Positions 1 through 5,737 of a DNA stretch of 5,783 nucleotides are shown piece by piece (positions within the stretch are counted from its first letter, which is position 1; the number at the start of each line of letters is the position of its first letter). Under the pieces are notes generated by a model. That model was given only the letters and a program-made list of their open reading frames with translations, made no database searches and was not told the DNA's origin. A program made the translations under genes and the position numbers. The stretch is from an uncultured Ruminococcus sp. (GTDB lineage Bacteria; Bacillota; Clostridia; Oscillospirales; Ruminococcaceae): contig CAMCOJ010000149.1 of assembly GCA_945876405.1 (NCBI GenBank), positions 1 through 5,783 of the forward strand, in the 5' to 3' direction.

Positions 1-10
1 TAAGAGACAG
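1..10 (+). other. Residual Nextera Tn5 mosaic-end sequence (library artefact)
   Basis: The first ten bases, TAAGAGACAG, are exactly the 3' ten bases of the 19-base Tn5 mosaic end used in Nextera libraries (AGATGTGTATAAGAGACAG). Ten bases alone could match by chance, but the opposite end of the contig carries an unmistakable full adapter, so this is most likely untrimmed adapter. Biological sequence starts at about base 11. The codons read from these bases should not be included in the ATPase protein. Confidence 0.85.
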
Positions 11-845
11 ATCCGGAACTAATGAGATTGAACAGTTTATTCCTGAGGCACAGGATATTCTCACTGAAATTGAAAAAACAAAAGCTATACTCGACTCAAA
101 ACTCGAAGAAGATCTCATAACTGACAGTTCCGAACAGATTTCCATACGGACAGCTCAGTTAAAAGAAAAATTATCTTCACTAACTGCAGGAAACGGTCCT
201 AAACTTCTTACAGATAAGCAGACAGACGATCTGGAAGAGGAACTGGAAACTTTAAAAAAGGATATCAATTCACTGAAAGACGAAATATCAGATATGCGTT
301 CGGGAATTCTTTCCAGATACAGTTCAGGCGACAATCCCTCTGTAATCAGAAACCAGATTGATTCAATAAAACAGGACATTTCCGATATGTCAGCATATGA
401 TCGTGCAGTTTTAATTGCGTCCGAAGTAATGGAAGAATCAGGCAACGAAATCAGACAGACTTTCGCCCCTGAACTTAACAGTAAAACAGAAAGGATATTC
501 TCACACCTTACGGGAGGACGATACAATGAAACTATTGTTTCCAGAGACCTTGAGATAAATTCTTCCCCTGACAGCAGTAAACCTTTCCGTCAGTGGCGGT
601 ATCTGAGTACGGGCACATACGAACAGGCATATCTTTCTCTCAGACTTGCTCTCGCCGATATGATAACAAGAAATCAGATTCCTGTATTTCTTGATGACGT
701 ATTTGCTCATTATGATGATGAGAGAGCGGATAATGGATTCATTTTTCTAAACGAATACAGCCGGTTAAATCAGGTTATATTTTTCACATGTCACCGATAC
801 AAAATTGTATCAGATCAATATACTGTATTTCCATCTTTACAGTAA
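11..845 (+). CDS. C-terminal part of a YhaN/SbcC/Rad50-like coiled-coil ATPase (5' end missing)
   Basis: The frame is open from the contig edge to TAA at 843-845, giving about 277 residues with no start codon needed. The first half (to about base 440) is rich in Glu, Lys, Leu, Asp and Ser in a heptad-like pattern, as in the returning arm of a long coiled coil. The second half is an ABC-ATPase C-terminal lobe. It has HLTGGRY (504-524), a signature loop LSTGT (603-617) where classical proteins have LSGGQ, a Walker B-like strand VFLDD (684-698) followed by YDDE, and a switch-histidine FTCHR (783-797). This arrangement matches the YhaN branch of SbcC/Rad50-like proteins, whose members are DNA-repair or chromosome-associated ATPases. 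The Walker A half and the rest of the coiled coil lie off the contig. An internal ATG at 294 is not the real start, because the same frame and coiled-coil character continue upstream. The protein is probably cytoplasmic. Its exact role is unproven, and other SMC-like ATPases remain possible. It appears to be the first visible gene of a five-gene plus-strand operon. Confidence 0.85.
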
Positions 846-866
846 TATTTTATCAAGGAGTTAATT

Positions 867-1412
867 ATGACAAAAAAAATACTATGCACTGCAATTGCAC
901 TTGTTTCCGTACTTGCCCTCTGCACTGGATGTGGCAGCAAACCAGCAAATACAACTGTTGTAGAAAAATCAGCTTCTGACGTAAAATCCGAGGGTAACGG
1001 ATATAAGAATGATAATCTTGACCTGAAGACGATAGCACAGAACGTTAAGGACAAATATAAAAACGGTGACTATGGATTAAATGACATATCCATCGAAATC
1101 CCGACTGAAGAAAATAATTTTTTCAATATTATCATCGTTTCAGAGGAAAAACCATCAGACCCGGGAGTTTATGTGGATATATGCAGAGAATGTCTTTTTG
1201 ACCTTAACGCCGAAGCAATAAAACAGGATCCGCAGTATTCTCCTTCTTCCGAAAATTACTATGGCGGTCTTTTTGATCAGTACACCGTTATCCTTACAGC
1301 TACATGCTATGACGAAATTCTCGAAAAGTGGCCTGTATATCAGACAATTGATTCCGGAAAACATGACCCTATAGTAACGAACAATGATGAAATCGATCTT
1401 CTTGATTTCTAG
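867..1412 (+). CDS. Small putative lipoprotein of unknown function
   Basis: This 181-residue protein starts at ATG 867, six bases after a good AAGGAG ribosome binding site (855-860), and ends at TAG 1410-1412. The N-terminus is a classic export signal: Lys3-Lys4, a hydrophobic stretch from about residue 5 to 18, then C-T-G-C with Cys22 as the likely lipidated residue, followed by Gly-Ser-Lys. Cys19 at position -3 of the lipobox is unusual, so processing by signal peptidase II is likely but not certain. Residues about 24-48 form a polar, low-complexity linker. The remainder looks like a small alpha/beta domain, with a helix around DLKTIAQNVKDKY, a strand around FFNIIIVS, a helix containing Cys-Arg-Glu-Cys, and a strand YTVILTATCY. 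I recognise no family. It would be tethered to the outer face of the membrane, whereas its operon neighbours are cytoplasmic, so its position gives little hint of function. The gap from the ATPase gene is 21 bases, which supports co-transcription. Confidence 0.75.
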   Translation: MTKKILCTAIALVSVLALCTGCGSKPANTTVVEKSASDVKSEGNGYKNDNLDLKTIAQNVKDKYKNGDYGLNDISIEIPTEENNFFNIIIVSEEKPSDPGVYVDICRECLFDLNAEAIKQDPQYSPSSENYYGGLFDQYTVILTATCYDEILEKWPVYQTIDSGKHDPIVTNNDEIDLLDF

Positions 1413-1417
1413 AAAAC

Positions 1418-1435
1418 GGAGGATTACACAGATTG
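1418..1435 (+). promoter_or_regulatory. Ribosome binding site and TTG start of the PIN-like gene
   Basis: GGAGG at 1418-1422 lies ten bases before TTG 1433. Starting there places the hydrophobic first strand YLIDFEN at residues 4-10, as expected for a PIN-like domain. No in-frame ATG lies before that strand, so TTG is the best start. Confidence 0.75.
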
Positions 1436-2143
1436 GCTACATATCTTATTGACTTTGAAAATGTCGGTTCAGACGGACTTTGCGGCACTGAAGAACTGAC
1501 AGAAAAAGACAGCGTATATATCTTTTACAGTTCGAATTCCGGCAGAATTTCTATGAAAATGCACCAGTGTATCTGCTGCAGCAAGGCGAATTTCAGATAC
1601 TTCGAAATATCCGTAGGAGGAAAGAATGCCCTTGACTTCCAGCTCTCCACTTTTTTAGGATATCTTATTTCCCTGAAAGATACAGAAGAACTATTTATAA
1701 TCAGCAAAGACCGCGGATTCAGACACATATTAAATTTCTGGACAGAACGGGCTGAACAGCTTTCCGTAAGTGGTTTTTCACTTGTACAGAAAACATCTAT
1801 AAATGCTGAAAGTGCACTTGAAGACATCTTGGCTCAGCACGAACCAAACGAACAGGACAATGCCGGTGAAGACGACCAGCTCAGTCCTGAAAATACTGAA
1901 CCTTCAGAAAGTGACAGGATTCGTACTCTTATACAGAATCTTGATGATGTATCTTCCCACACTGTTCTGTATAAAAAACTGGTTTACAAGCTCGGTCATG
2001 AAAAAGGTGCCGAACTCTACAGAAAGCTCGGCGTAACAACCGCTTTAAGCAAACAGGAATTTCACCGCAGAATGGTGGCTGAATACGGACAGGCCAACGG
2101 TTCTGCAATATACAACAAACTAAAAAAACTTGTAAAAAAATGA
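1433..2143 (+). CDS. PIN/NYN-like domain protein, putative ribonuclease, with a C-terminal tandem repeat
   Basis: This 236-residue protein starts at TTG 1433. The N-terminal domain (about 1-125) has the PIN/NYN-like nuclease layout. Strand one is YLIDFENVG with Asp7, Glu9 and Asn10. GGKNALDFQLS follows with Asp68, and then a strand-plus-acid segment IISKDRGF with Asp93. These acidic residues are in the right order to bind the catalytic metal, so RNA cleavage is a reasonable inference, although its target is unknown. Residues about 134-160 form an acidic, Pro/Ser/Glu/Asp-rich linker. The tail (about 160-236) is helical and basic at the end, and it contains two copies of a motif of about 25 residues, 31 residues apart (175-199 and 206-230). 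The shared core is V-x3-G-x3-G-x3-Y-x-K-L. The start is supported by GGAGG at 1418-1422. The gene begins 20 bases after the lipoprotein stop, and its TGA overlaps the ATG at 2140. I do not recognise a named gene. Confidence 0.8.
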   Translation: MATYLIDFENVGSDGLCGTEELTEKDSVYIFYSSNSGRISMKMHQCICCSKANFRYFEISVGGKNALDFQLSTFLGYLISLKDTEELFIISKDRGFRHILNFWTERAEQLSVSGFSLVQKTSINAESALEDILAQHEPNEQDNAGEDDQLSPENTEPSESDRIRTLIQNLDDVSSHTVLYKKLVYKLGHEKGAELYRKLGVTTALSKQEFHRRMVAEYGQANGSAIYNKLKKLVKK

Positions 2144-2154
2144 GGTGTCCCATG
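2142..2154 (+). promoter_or_regulatory. Ribosome binding site deciding the yfcE start
   Basis: GAGGTG at 2142-2147 sits just before ATG 2152. The alternative ATG at 2140 is preceded only by an A-rich run with no Shine-Dalgarno match. The site overlaps the TGA of the PIN-like gene (2141-2143), so ribosomes finishing that gene could re-initiate here. Confidence 0.7.
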
Positions 2155-2697
2155 AAAATAATGATTGCATCTGATATTCACGGTTCAGCATTTTACTGCA
2201 GAAAAATGCTGAAGGCGTTTGAAAACGAAAGAGCAGACAAACTCCTTCTTCTCGGTGATATCCTCTATCACGGTCCGAGAAATGACCTGCCTGAAGAATA
2301 TGCACCGAAAGAAGTAATCTCTATGCTGAATCCACTCAGTGACAAGATACTCTGTGTACGAGGAAACTGTGATACTGAGGTTGACCAGATGGTGCTTGAT
2401 TTTCCTGTTCTTGCAGATTACTGCATACTTCAGACCGGACATACTACCATTTATGCAACCCACGGACACGTATATAACGAAAAACACCTTCCTCCTGTAT
2501 CTTCAGGGAATATTCTTCTTAATGGTCATTTTCATGTTCCTGCATGCAGAACACTCTACAATGGAGTAATATACATGAATCCGGGTTCTGTTTCTCTTCC
2601 AAAAGAGAATTCTGAACATCAGTATATGGTTACTGAAGATGACAGATTTACCTGGAAAGACCTTGACGGAAATGTTCTGATGGAGGTATCACTTTAA
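2152..2697 (+). CDS. yfcE: YfcE-type metallophosphoesterase (phosphodiesterase)
   Basis: This protein has 181 residues if started at ATG 2152, close to the roughly 184 residues of E. coli YfcE. It carries the full calcineurin-like metallophosphoesterase motif set in order: SDIHG (Asp8, His10), LLGD (Asp36), GNCD (Asn72, Asp74), THGH (His104, His106), GHFH (His126, His128) and then NPGS (143-146). These residues bind two divalent metals. Family members hydrolyse phosphodiester bonds in small substrates and are cytoplasmic; E. coli YfcE acts on artificial phosphodiesters, and its natural substrate is unsettled. An ATG at 2140 would add four residues (Met-Arg-Cys-Pro) and overlap the previous stop as ATGA. 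The 2152 start is preferred because it has GAGGTG just upstream and gives the usual family N-terminus MKIMIASDIHG. TAA at 2695-2697 abuts the TTG start of queH. It is too small to be an SbcD nuclease, so proximity to the SbcC-like ATPase does not imply a repair complex. Confidence 0.9.
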   Translation: MKIMIASDIHGSAFYCRKMLKAFENERADKLLLLGDILYHGPRNDLPEEYAPKEVISMLNPLSDKILCVRGNCDTEVDQMVLDFPVLADYCILQTGHTTIYATHGHVYNEKHLPPVSSGNILLNGHFHVPACRTLYNGVIYMNPGSVSLPKENSEHQYMVTEDDRFTWKDLDGNVLMEVSL

Positions 2698-2700
2698 TTG
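2682..2700 (+). promoter_or_regulatory. Ribosome binding site and TTG start of queH
   Basis: GGAGG at 2682-2686 lies inside the last codons of yfcE, eleven bases before TTG 2698. The yfcE stop TAA (2695-2697) and the queH start touch with no gap, an arrangement typical of translational coupling. Confidence 0.65.
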
Positions 2701-3264
2701 AATGACAACAACAAATCAAAGATTCTCATGCACACATGCTGTGCACCGTGCTCTGTATACTGTATTGATACCCTGCGTGCTCAGGGAACAGAACCCGTAA
2801 GTTTCTGGTTCAATCCCAATATTCACCCTTTCACCGAATACAAGGCAAGAAAAAAAACTCTCGTCGAATATTCAGAATCAATAGGGATGAAACTTATTAT
2901 AAAAAACGAATACGGACTTCGGAGCTTTATATCAGCAGTATACCCGGACTTCGACAACAGATGCAGCTACTGCTACGAAGTACGTCTTGATGAAACTGCA
3001 AAGTACGCTTCTGAAAACGGATTTGACAGATTTACAACAACTCTGCTTGTAAGTCCGTATCAGAATCATGAACTTATTTGTGATATTGCGGAAGCTTCCG
3101 CTGCAAGGTACGGAGTTAAGTTTGAATATCACGATTTCCGTCCCGGATTCCGTGAGGGTCAGGAAAAAGCCCGTGAGCTTGGTATGTATATGCAGAAATA
3201 CTGCGGATGCGTATTCAGTGAAGAAGACAGATATAAAAAAAGAAAGAAAAAAAATCAGGAGTGA
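2698..3264 (+). CDS. queH: Epoxyqueuosine reductase QueH (formerly DUF208)
   Basis: This 188-residue protein performs the last step of queuosine synthesis, the reduction of epoxyqueuosine to queuosine in the wobble position of tRNAs with GUN anticodons. QueH is the non-homologous replacement for the cobalamin-dependent QueG. The family motifs are all present: HTCCAPCS (Cys14, Cys15, Cys18), FNPNIHP followed by EYKAR, CSYCYEVRL (Cys89, Cys92), TTLLVSPYQ, FRPGFREGQ and KYCGCVFSEEDRY (Cys169, Cys171). The conserved cysteines serve iron-sulfur and metal binding in this family. Start TTG 2698 directly abuts the yfcE stop, with GGAGG eleven bases upstream. ATG 2728 (Met11) would leave only one residue before HTCC and has no better binding site. 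The C-terminal tail is very Lys-rich (KKRKKK), followed by Asn-Gln-Glu. It is encoded by the A-run and ascending arm of the terminator hairpin, so this tail reflects the terminator more than protein function. Confidence 0.95.
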   Translation: MNDNNKSKILMHTCCAPCSVYCIDTLRAQGTEPVSFWFNPNIHPFTEYKARKKTLVEYSESIGMKLIIKNEYGLRSFISAVYPDFDNRCSYCYEVRLDETAKYASENGFDRFTTTLLVSPYQNHELICDIAEASAARYGVKFEYHDFRPGFREGQEKARELGMYMQKYCGCVFSEEDRYKKRKKKNQE

Positions 3265-3289
3265 CCTTTTAGGTCACTCCTGATTTTTT
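3249..3289. terminator. Bidirectional intrinsic terminator between the convergent operons
   Basis: The arms 3249-3267 and 3271-3289 are perfectly complementary (19 pairs, loop TTT at 3268-3270). The core is TCAGGAGTGACCT paired with AGGTCACTCCTGA. On the plus strand the hairpin ends in TTTTTT, and on the minus strand in a run of nine T followed by more T-rich sequence. It can therefore stop both the queH transcript and the xylAB transcript. The queH stop codon TGA (3262-3264) is inside the left arm. The hairpin begins 38 bases beyond the TGA at 3328-3330, the normal-looking end of xylB. Confidence 0.95.
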
Positions 3290-3327
3290 GGTGTCTATTA
3301 TGACTAAGGTGAAAAGAAAATTTCATA

Positions 3328-3417
3328 TCAGAGTGCAGCAAGCTCCTTGCATCGATCTGCTATTGAACCGTAAAGCTTTGTATAGAGTCTGTAGTACTTT
3401 GAATATTCAGCTGATCT
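3328..3417 (-). other. In-frame continuation of xylB beyond its TAA stop (detached C-terminal helix)
   Basis: Reading on in the xylB frame after TAA 3418-3420 gives 29 codons and then TGA 3328-3330. The encoded peptide starts Arg-Ser-Ala, continues EYSKYYRLYTKLY and ends CKELAAL. The spaced tyrosines followed by Leu-Tyr and an amphipathic end are what xylulokinases normally carry at the C-terminus. Restoring one sense codon would give a protein of about 507 residues, near the family norm. This shows the stretch was, or still is, part of xylB and is not intergenic DNA. Confidence 0.85.
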
Positions 3418-4851
3418 TTACTGATCAGGAACCTGAGTTTTGTCAGTCCTGATCATAACACTGCACGCTTCTTCAACTGTTTTGTAAACACCCGTACCAA
3501 CAAATGCAAGAATTGCCACGCCAAGGGCAGGACCCTCCTTACAGCTTACCGTCTTTACAGGGCATTCGTAAAGATCTGCAAGCATACTTCTCCACAGAGC
3601 TGAAGTTCCTCCGCCGCCGCATGCCATCATTTCTGTAATCTCTGTACCCATCTCTTTTATGATACTGTTACAGTCCTGAAGTGAATACGCAACGCCTTCC
3701 ATAACGGCTCTTATAAAATGTGCCTTTGTATGCATAGCCGAAAGTCCGAAGAAGCTTCCGCGTATATCCGGGTCAAGATGAGGAGTTCTTTCACCCATCA
3801 GATAAGGAAGATAAATAAGCTTGTCAGAACCAATCGGTATCTCCTCCGCTTTTTTATCCATAATATAGTACTCGCTTATACCCTTCTGCTCAGCTTCATC
3901 CATTTCTTCCTTACAAAAATTATCACGAAGCCACTTCAGTGAAAGTCCGGCAGCCTGAGTAACGCCCATGATATGCCAGCAACCCGGCACTGCACAGCAG
4001 AATGTATGAACTCTGCCCTTTGGATCAATCTGAACTGATGATGTGTGTGCAAATACCACTCCGCTTGTACCAATTGTCGTAAACGCCTTTCCGTCAGAAA
4101 CAATGCCTGTACCTACTGCTGCAGCTGCATTGTCACCTGCACCGCCGACAACAGGTGTACCAGCCTTAAGACCTGTTACCTTTGCCGCTTCTTCAGTGAT
4201 ATATCCTGTTATCTCTGTTGATTCATATACTTTTCCGAGAAGACCGCGGTCAATATCAAGCTTCTCAAGTACTTCATCAGACCAGCATCTGTTCGGAACA
4301 TCAAGAAGCTGCATTCCTGAAGCATCTGAAACTTCTGTTGCATACTCCCCTGTCAGCATGAATCTTACATAGTCCTTCGGAAGAAGGATATGACGGCATC
4401 TGCTGTAATTCTCCGGCTCGTTGTTTCTTACCCAGAGAATTTTCGAAGCTGTAAAACCTGTAAGAGCAGGATTTGCTGTTATTTGAATGAGTCTCTCAGT
4501 GCCAACTCTTTCAGTTATTTCCTCACATTCCTTCGCTGTACGCTGATCGCACCAGATAATTGACCTGCGGATTACTTCGTTGTTTTCATCAAGCATAACC
4601 AGACCGTGCATCTGTCCGGAAAGTCCGACACCAGTAATATCAGAAGCATCTACTCCACTGTCTTCAATTATTTTTTTTATAGTTTTAACACTTGCGTTAT
4701 ACCAGTCTGCCGGCTCCTGCTCTGCATATCCGTTCTTTTCCTGCCAGAGCGGATATTCTGCAGATGCAGAAGCCATGACTCTGCCTGTTTCATCAAACAT
4801 CACAGACTTAGTACCGCTGGTGCCGATATCAACACCTATCGCATACTTCAT
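3418..4851 (-). CDS. xylB: Xylulokinase XylB, apparently cut short by an in-frame TAA
   Basis: This 477-residue FGGY-family sugar kinase phosphorylates D-xylulose to D-xylulose 5-phosphate with ATP in the cytoplasm, the second step of the isomerase pathway. Visible motifs are the N-terminal phosphate loop DIGTSGTK (8-15), the substrate-contact segment SGQMHG (78-83), WCDQR (100-104), the catalytic-base region GAGDNAA with Asp240 (equivalent to Asp233 of E. coli XylB), GTSG (261-264), GERTPHLDP (353-361), GGGGTS (412-417) and EGPALGVAILA (439-449). The start ATG 4849-4851 is preceded by GGAGG (complement of 4859-4863) seven bases away and gives the standard MKYAIGVDIGT opening. It lies 22 bases downstream of xylA, with no terminator between, so the two are one operon. 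The anomaly is the end: TAA 3418-3420 follows Pro-Asp-Gln, but the same frame then continues into a typical family C-terminus. Most kinase core residues are intact, so activity may survive. Fructokinase-like or other FGGY kinases are unlikely given the xylA linkage. Confidence 0.95.
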   Translation of the reverse strand: MKYAIGVDIGTSGTKSVMFDETGRVMASASAEYPLWQEKNGYAEQEPADWYNASVKTIKKIIEDSGVDASDITGVGLSGQMHGLVMLDENNEVIRRSIIWCDQRTAKECEEITERVGTERLIQITANPALTGFTASKILWVRNNEPENYSRCRHILLPKDYVRFMLTGEYATEVSDASGMQLLDVPNRCWSDEVLEKLDIDRGLLGKVYESTEITGYITEEAAKVTGLKAGTPVVGGAGDNAAAAVGTGIVSDGKAFTTIGTSGVVFAHTSSVQIDPKGRVHTFCCAVPGCWHIMGVTQAAGLSLKWLRDNFCKEEMDEAEQKGISEYYIMDKKAEEIPIGSDKLIYLPYLMGERTPHLDPDIRGSFFGLSAMHTKAHFIRAVMEGVAYSLQDCNSIIKEMGTEITEMMACGGGGTSALWRSMLADLYECPVKTVSCKEGPALGVAILAFVGTGVYKTVEEACSVMIRTDKTQVPDQ

Positions 4852-4873
4852 GGCTCTGCCTCCGATATTTTTA

Positions 4874-5737
4874 TTATAAACTGAAGAGTATGTTGTTTAC
4901 TACAGCTTCAAGCATTTCCTGTCTGCCGCTTGATACAGAGCTTAATACATCACCCTTTTCAAGTGCGTATTTTTCAAGATCAGCCATTGTTGCTTTTCCT
5001 GAGATAATATCAGCACCGATTCCAGTATTCCATGATGAATAACGATCTGAAACAAAGCTGTCAATTCGTCCGTCTTCGATAAGCTTTGCAGCTGCTCTCA
5101 GACCGAGTGCAAATGTATCCATACCTGCTATGTATGAGTGGAAAATATCTTCCGGTGTGAATGAGCCTCTTCTTGCCTTTGAATCGAAGTTAAGACCGCC
5201 GTTTGTGAAACCGCCTGCCTTAAGAACTTCATACATGCAGAATGTTGCATCGTAAATATTTGTAGGGAACTGGTCAGTATCCCATCCGAGAAGCGGATCA
5301 CCCTGGTTTGCATCTATAGAACCAAATACACCGTTGTCTCTTGCTACGCGGAGTTCATGCTGGAATGTGTGCTGTGCAAGTGTTGCATGGTTTGCTTCAA
5401 TGTTCATCTTAAAATCCTTGTCAAGGCCATACTTCCTTAAGAAGCCAAGAACTGTAGCTGTATCAAAGTCATACTGATGCTTTGTTGGCTCCTTTGGCTT
5501 AGGTTCAATATAGAAGTCACCGTCAAATCCGATTGAACGTGCGTAGTCAACGGCCATTCTCATAAGGCGTGCCATATTATCCTGTTCAAGCTTCATATCT
5601 GTGTTAAGGAGTGTTTCATAACCTTCACGTCCACCCCAGAATACATAACCTTTACCACCGAGCTTTACTGTGCATTCAATAGCCTTTTTAATCTGAGCTG
5701 CAGCAAAAGCAAATACATCGGCTGACGGCGATGTACC
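4874..5737 (-). CDS. xylA: Xylose isomerase XylA (N-terminal third missing at the contig edge)
   Basis: XylA interconverts D-xylose and D-xylulose, the first step of the bacterial isomerase route, as a cytoplasmic metal-dependent TIM-barrel enzyme. The real coding sequence visible here starts at the Gly of [11 protein letters not shown] and runs 287 residues to TAA 4874-4876. All metal-binding residues of the C-terminal two-thirds are present: Glu in YIEPKPKEP with the catalytic Lys, Glu and His in NIEANHA, Asp in SIDANQGD, the two Asp of GWDTDQFP, and Asp in NFDSK. Their spacing matches that of the class II enzyme of Thermotoga (Glu232, Lys234, Glu268, His271, Asp296, Asp307, Asp309, Asp339). 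The offset indicates that about 155 N-terminal residues are off the contig, including the catalytic His-Asp pair. A longer reading beginning at GTG 5752 adds Met-Tyr-Lys-Arg-Gln, which is translated adapter and must be removed. xylB follows 22 bases downstream. Confidence 0.97.
   Translation of the reverse strand, partial: GTSPSADVFAFAAAQIKKAIECTVKLGGKGYVFWGGREGYETLLNTDMKLEQDNMARLMRMAVDYARSIGFDGDFYIEPKPKEPTKHQYDFDTATVLGFLRKYGLDKDFKMNIEANHATLAQHTFQHELRVARDNGVFGSIDANQGDPLLGWDTDQFPTNIYDATFCMYEVLKAGGFTNGGLNFDSKARRGSFTPEDIFHSYIAGMDTFALGLRAAAKLIEDGRIDSFVSDRYSSWNTGIGADIISGKATMADLEKYALEKGDVLSSVSSGRQEMLEAVVNNILFSL

Noticed and set aside
155..526. A minus-strand open frame of 123 residues opposite the ATPase gene.
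   Set aside because: It is Ser- and Leu-rich in the manner of an antisense reading of coiled-coil codons and overlaps a well-supported gene.
294..845. A complete 183-residue protein starting at ATG 294.
   Set aside because: The same frame is open back to the contig edge with coiled-coil-like composition, and there is no ribosome binding site before 294; it is the C-terminal part of a longer ATPase.
11..2143. The ATPase plus PIN-like pair as a new anti-phage defence or toxin-antitoxin system.
   Set aside because: There is no antitoxin-like gene, mobile element or other defence gene nearby, and the surroundings are housekeeping (QueH, YfcE, xylose use). It could be revisited only if the pair is found together in many genomes.
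2140..2697. The metallophosphoesterase as an SbcD/YhaO partner of the SbcC-like ATPase.
   Set aside because: At about 181 residues with YfcE-type motifs, it lacks the size and capping domain of SbcD nucleases; it is a small-substrate phosphodiesterase.
3418..3420. TAA in xylB as evidence for stop-codon reassignment.
   Set aside because: TAA also ends xylA, yfcE and the ATPase gene at sensible places, while TGA and TAG end other genes; a changed genetic code is not supported.
3411..3426. Repeated CTGATC ten bases apart around the xylB TAA, as a sign of a slippage duplication.
   Set aside because: A ten-base duplication would shift the frame, but the tail remains in frame and the length fits the family; a single substitution is simpler.
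4043..4372. Open frames on the plus strand opposite xylB (also 3718-3942, 4580-4879 and 4606-4884).
   Set aside because: They lie antisense to a clear xylB gene, have no recognisable domains and no good ribosome binding sites; they are shadows of its codon use.
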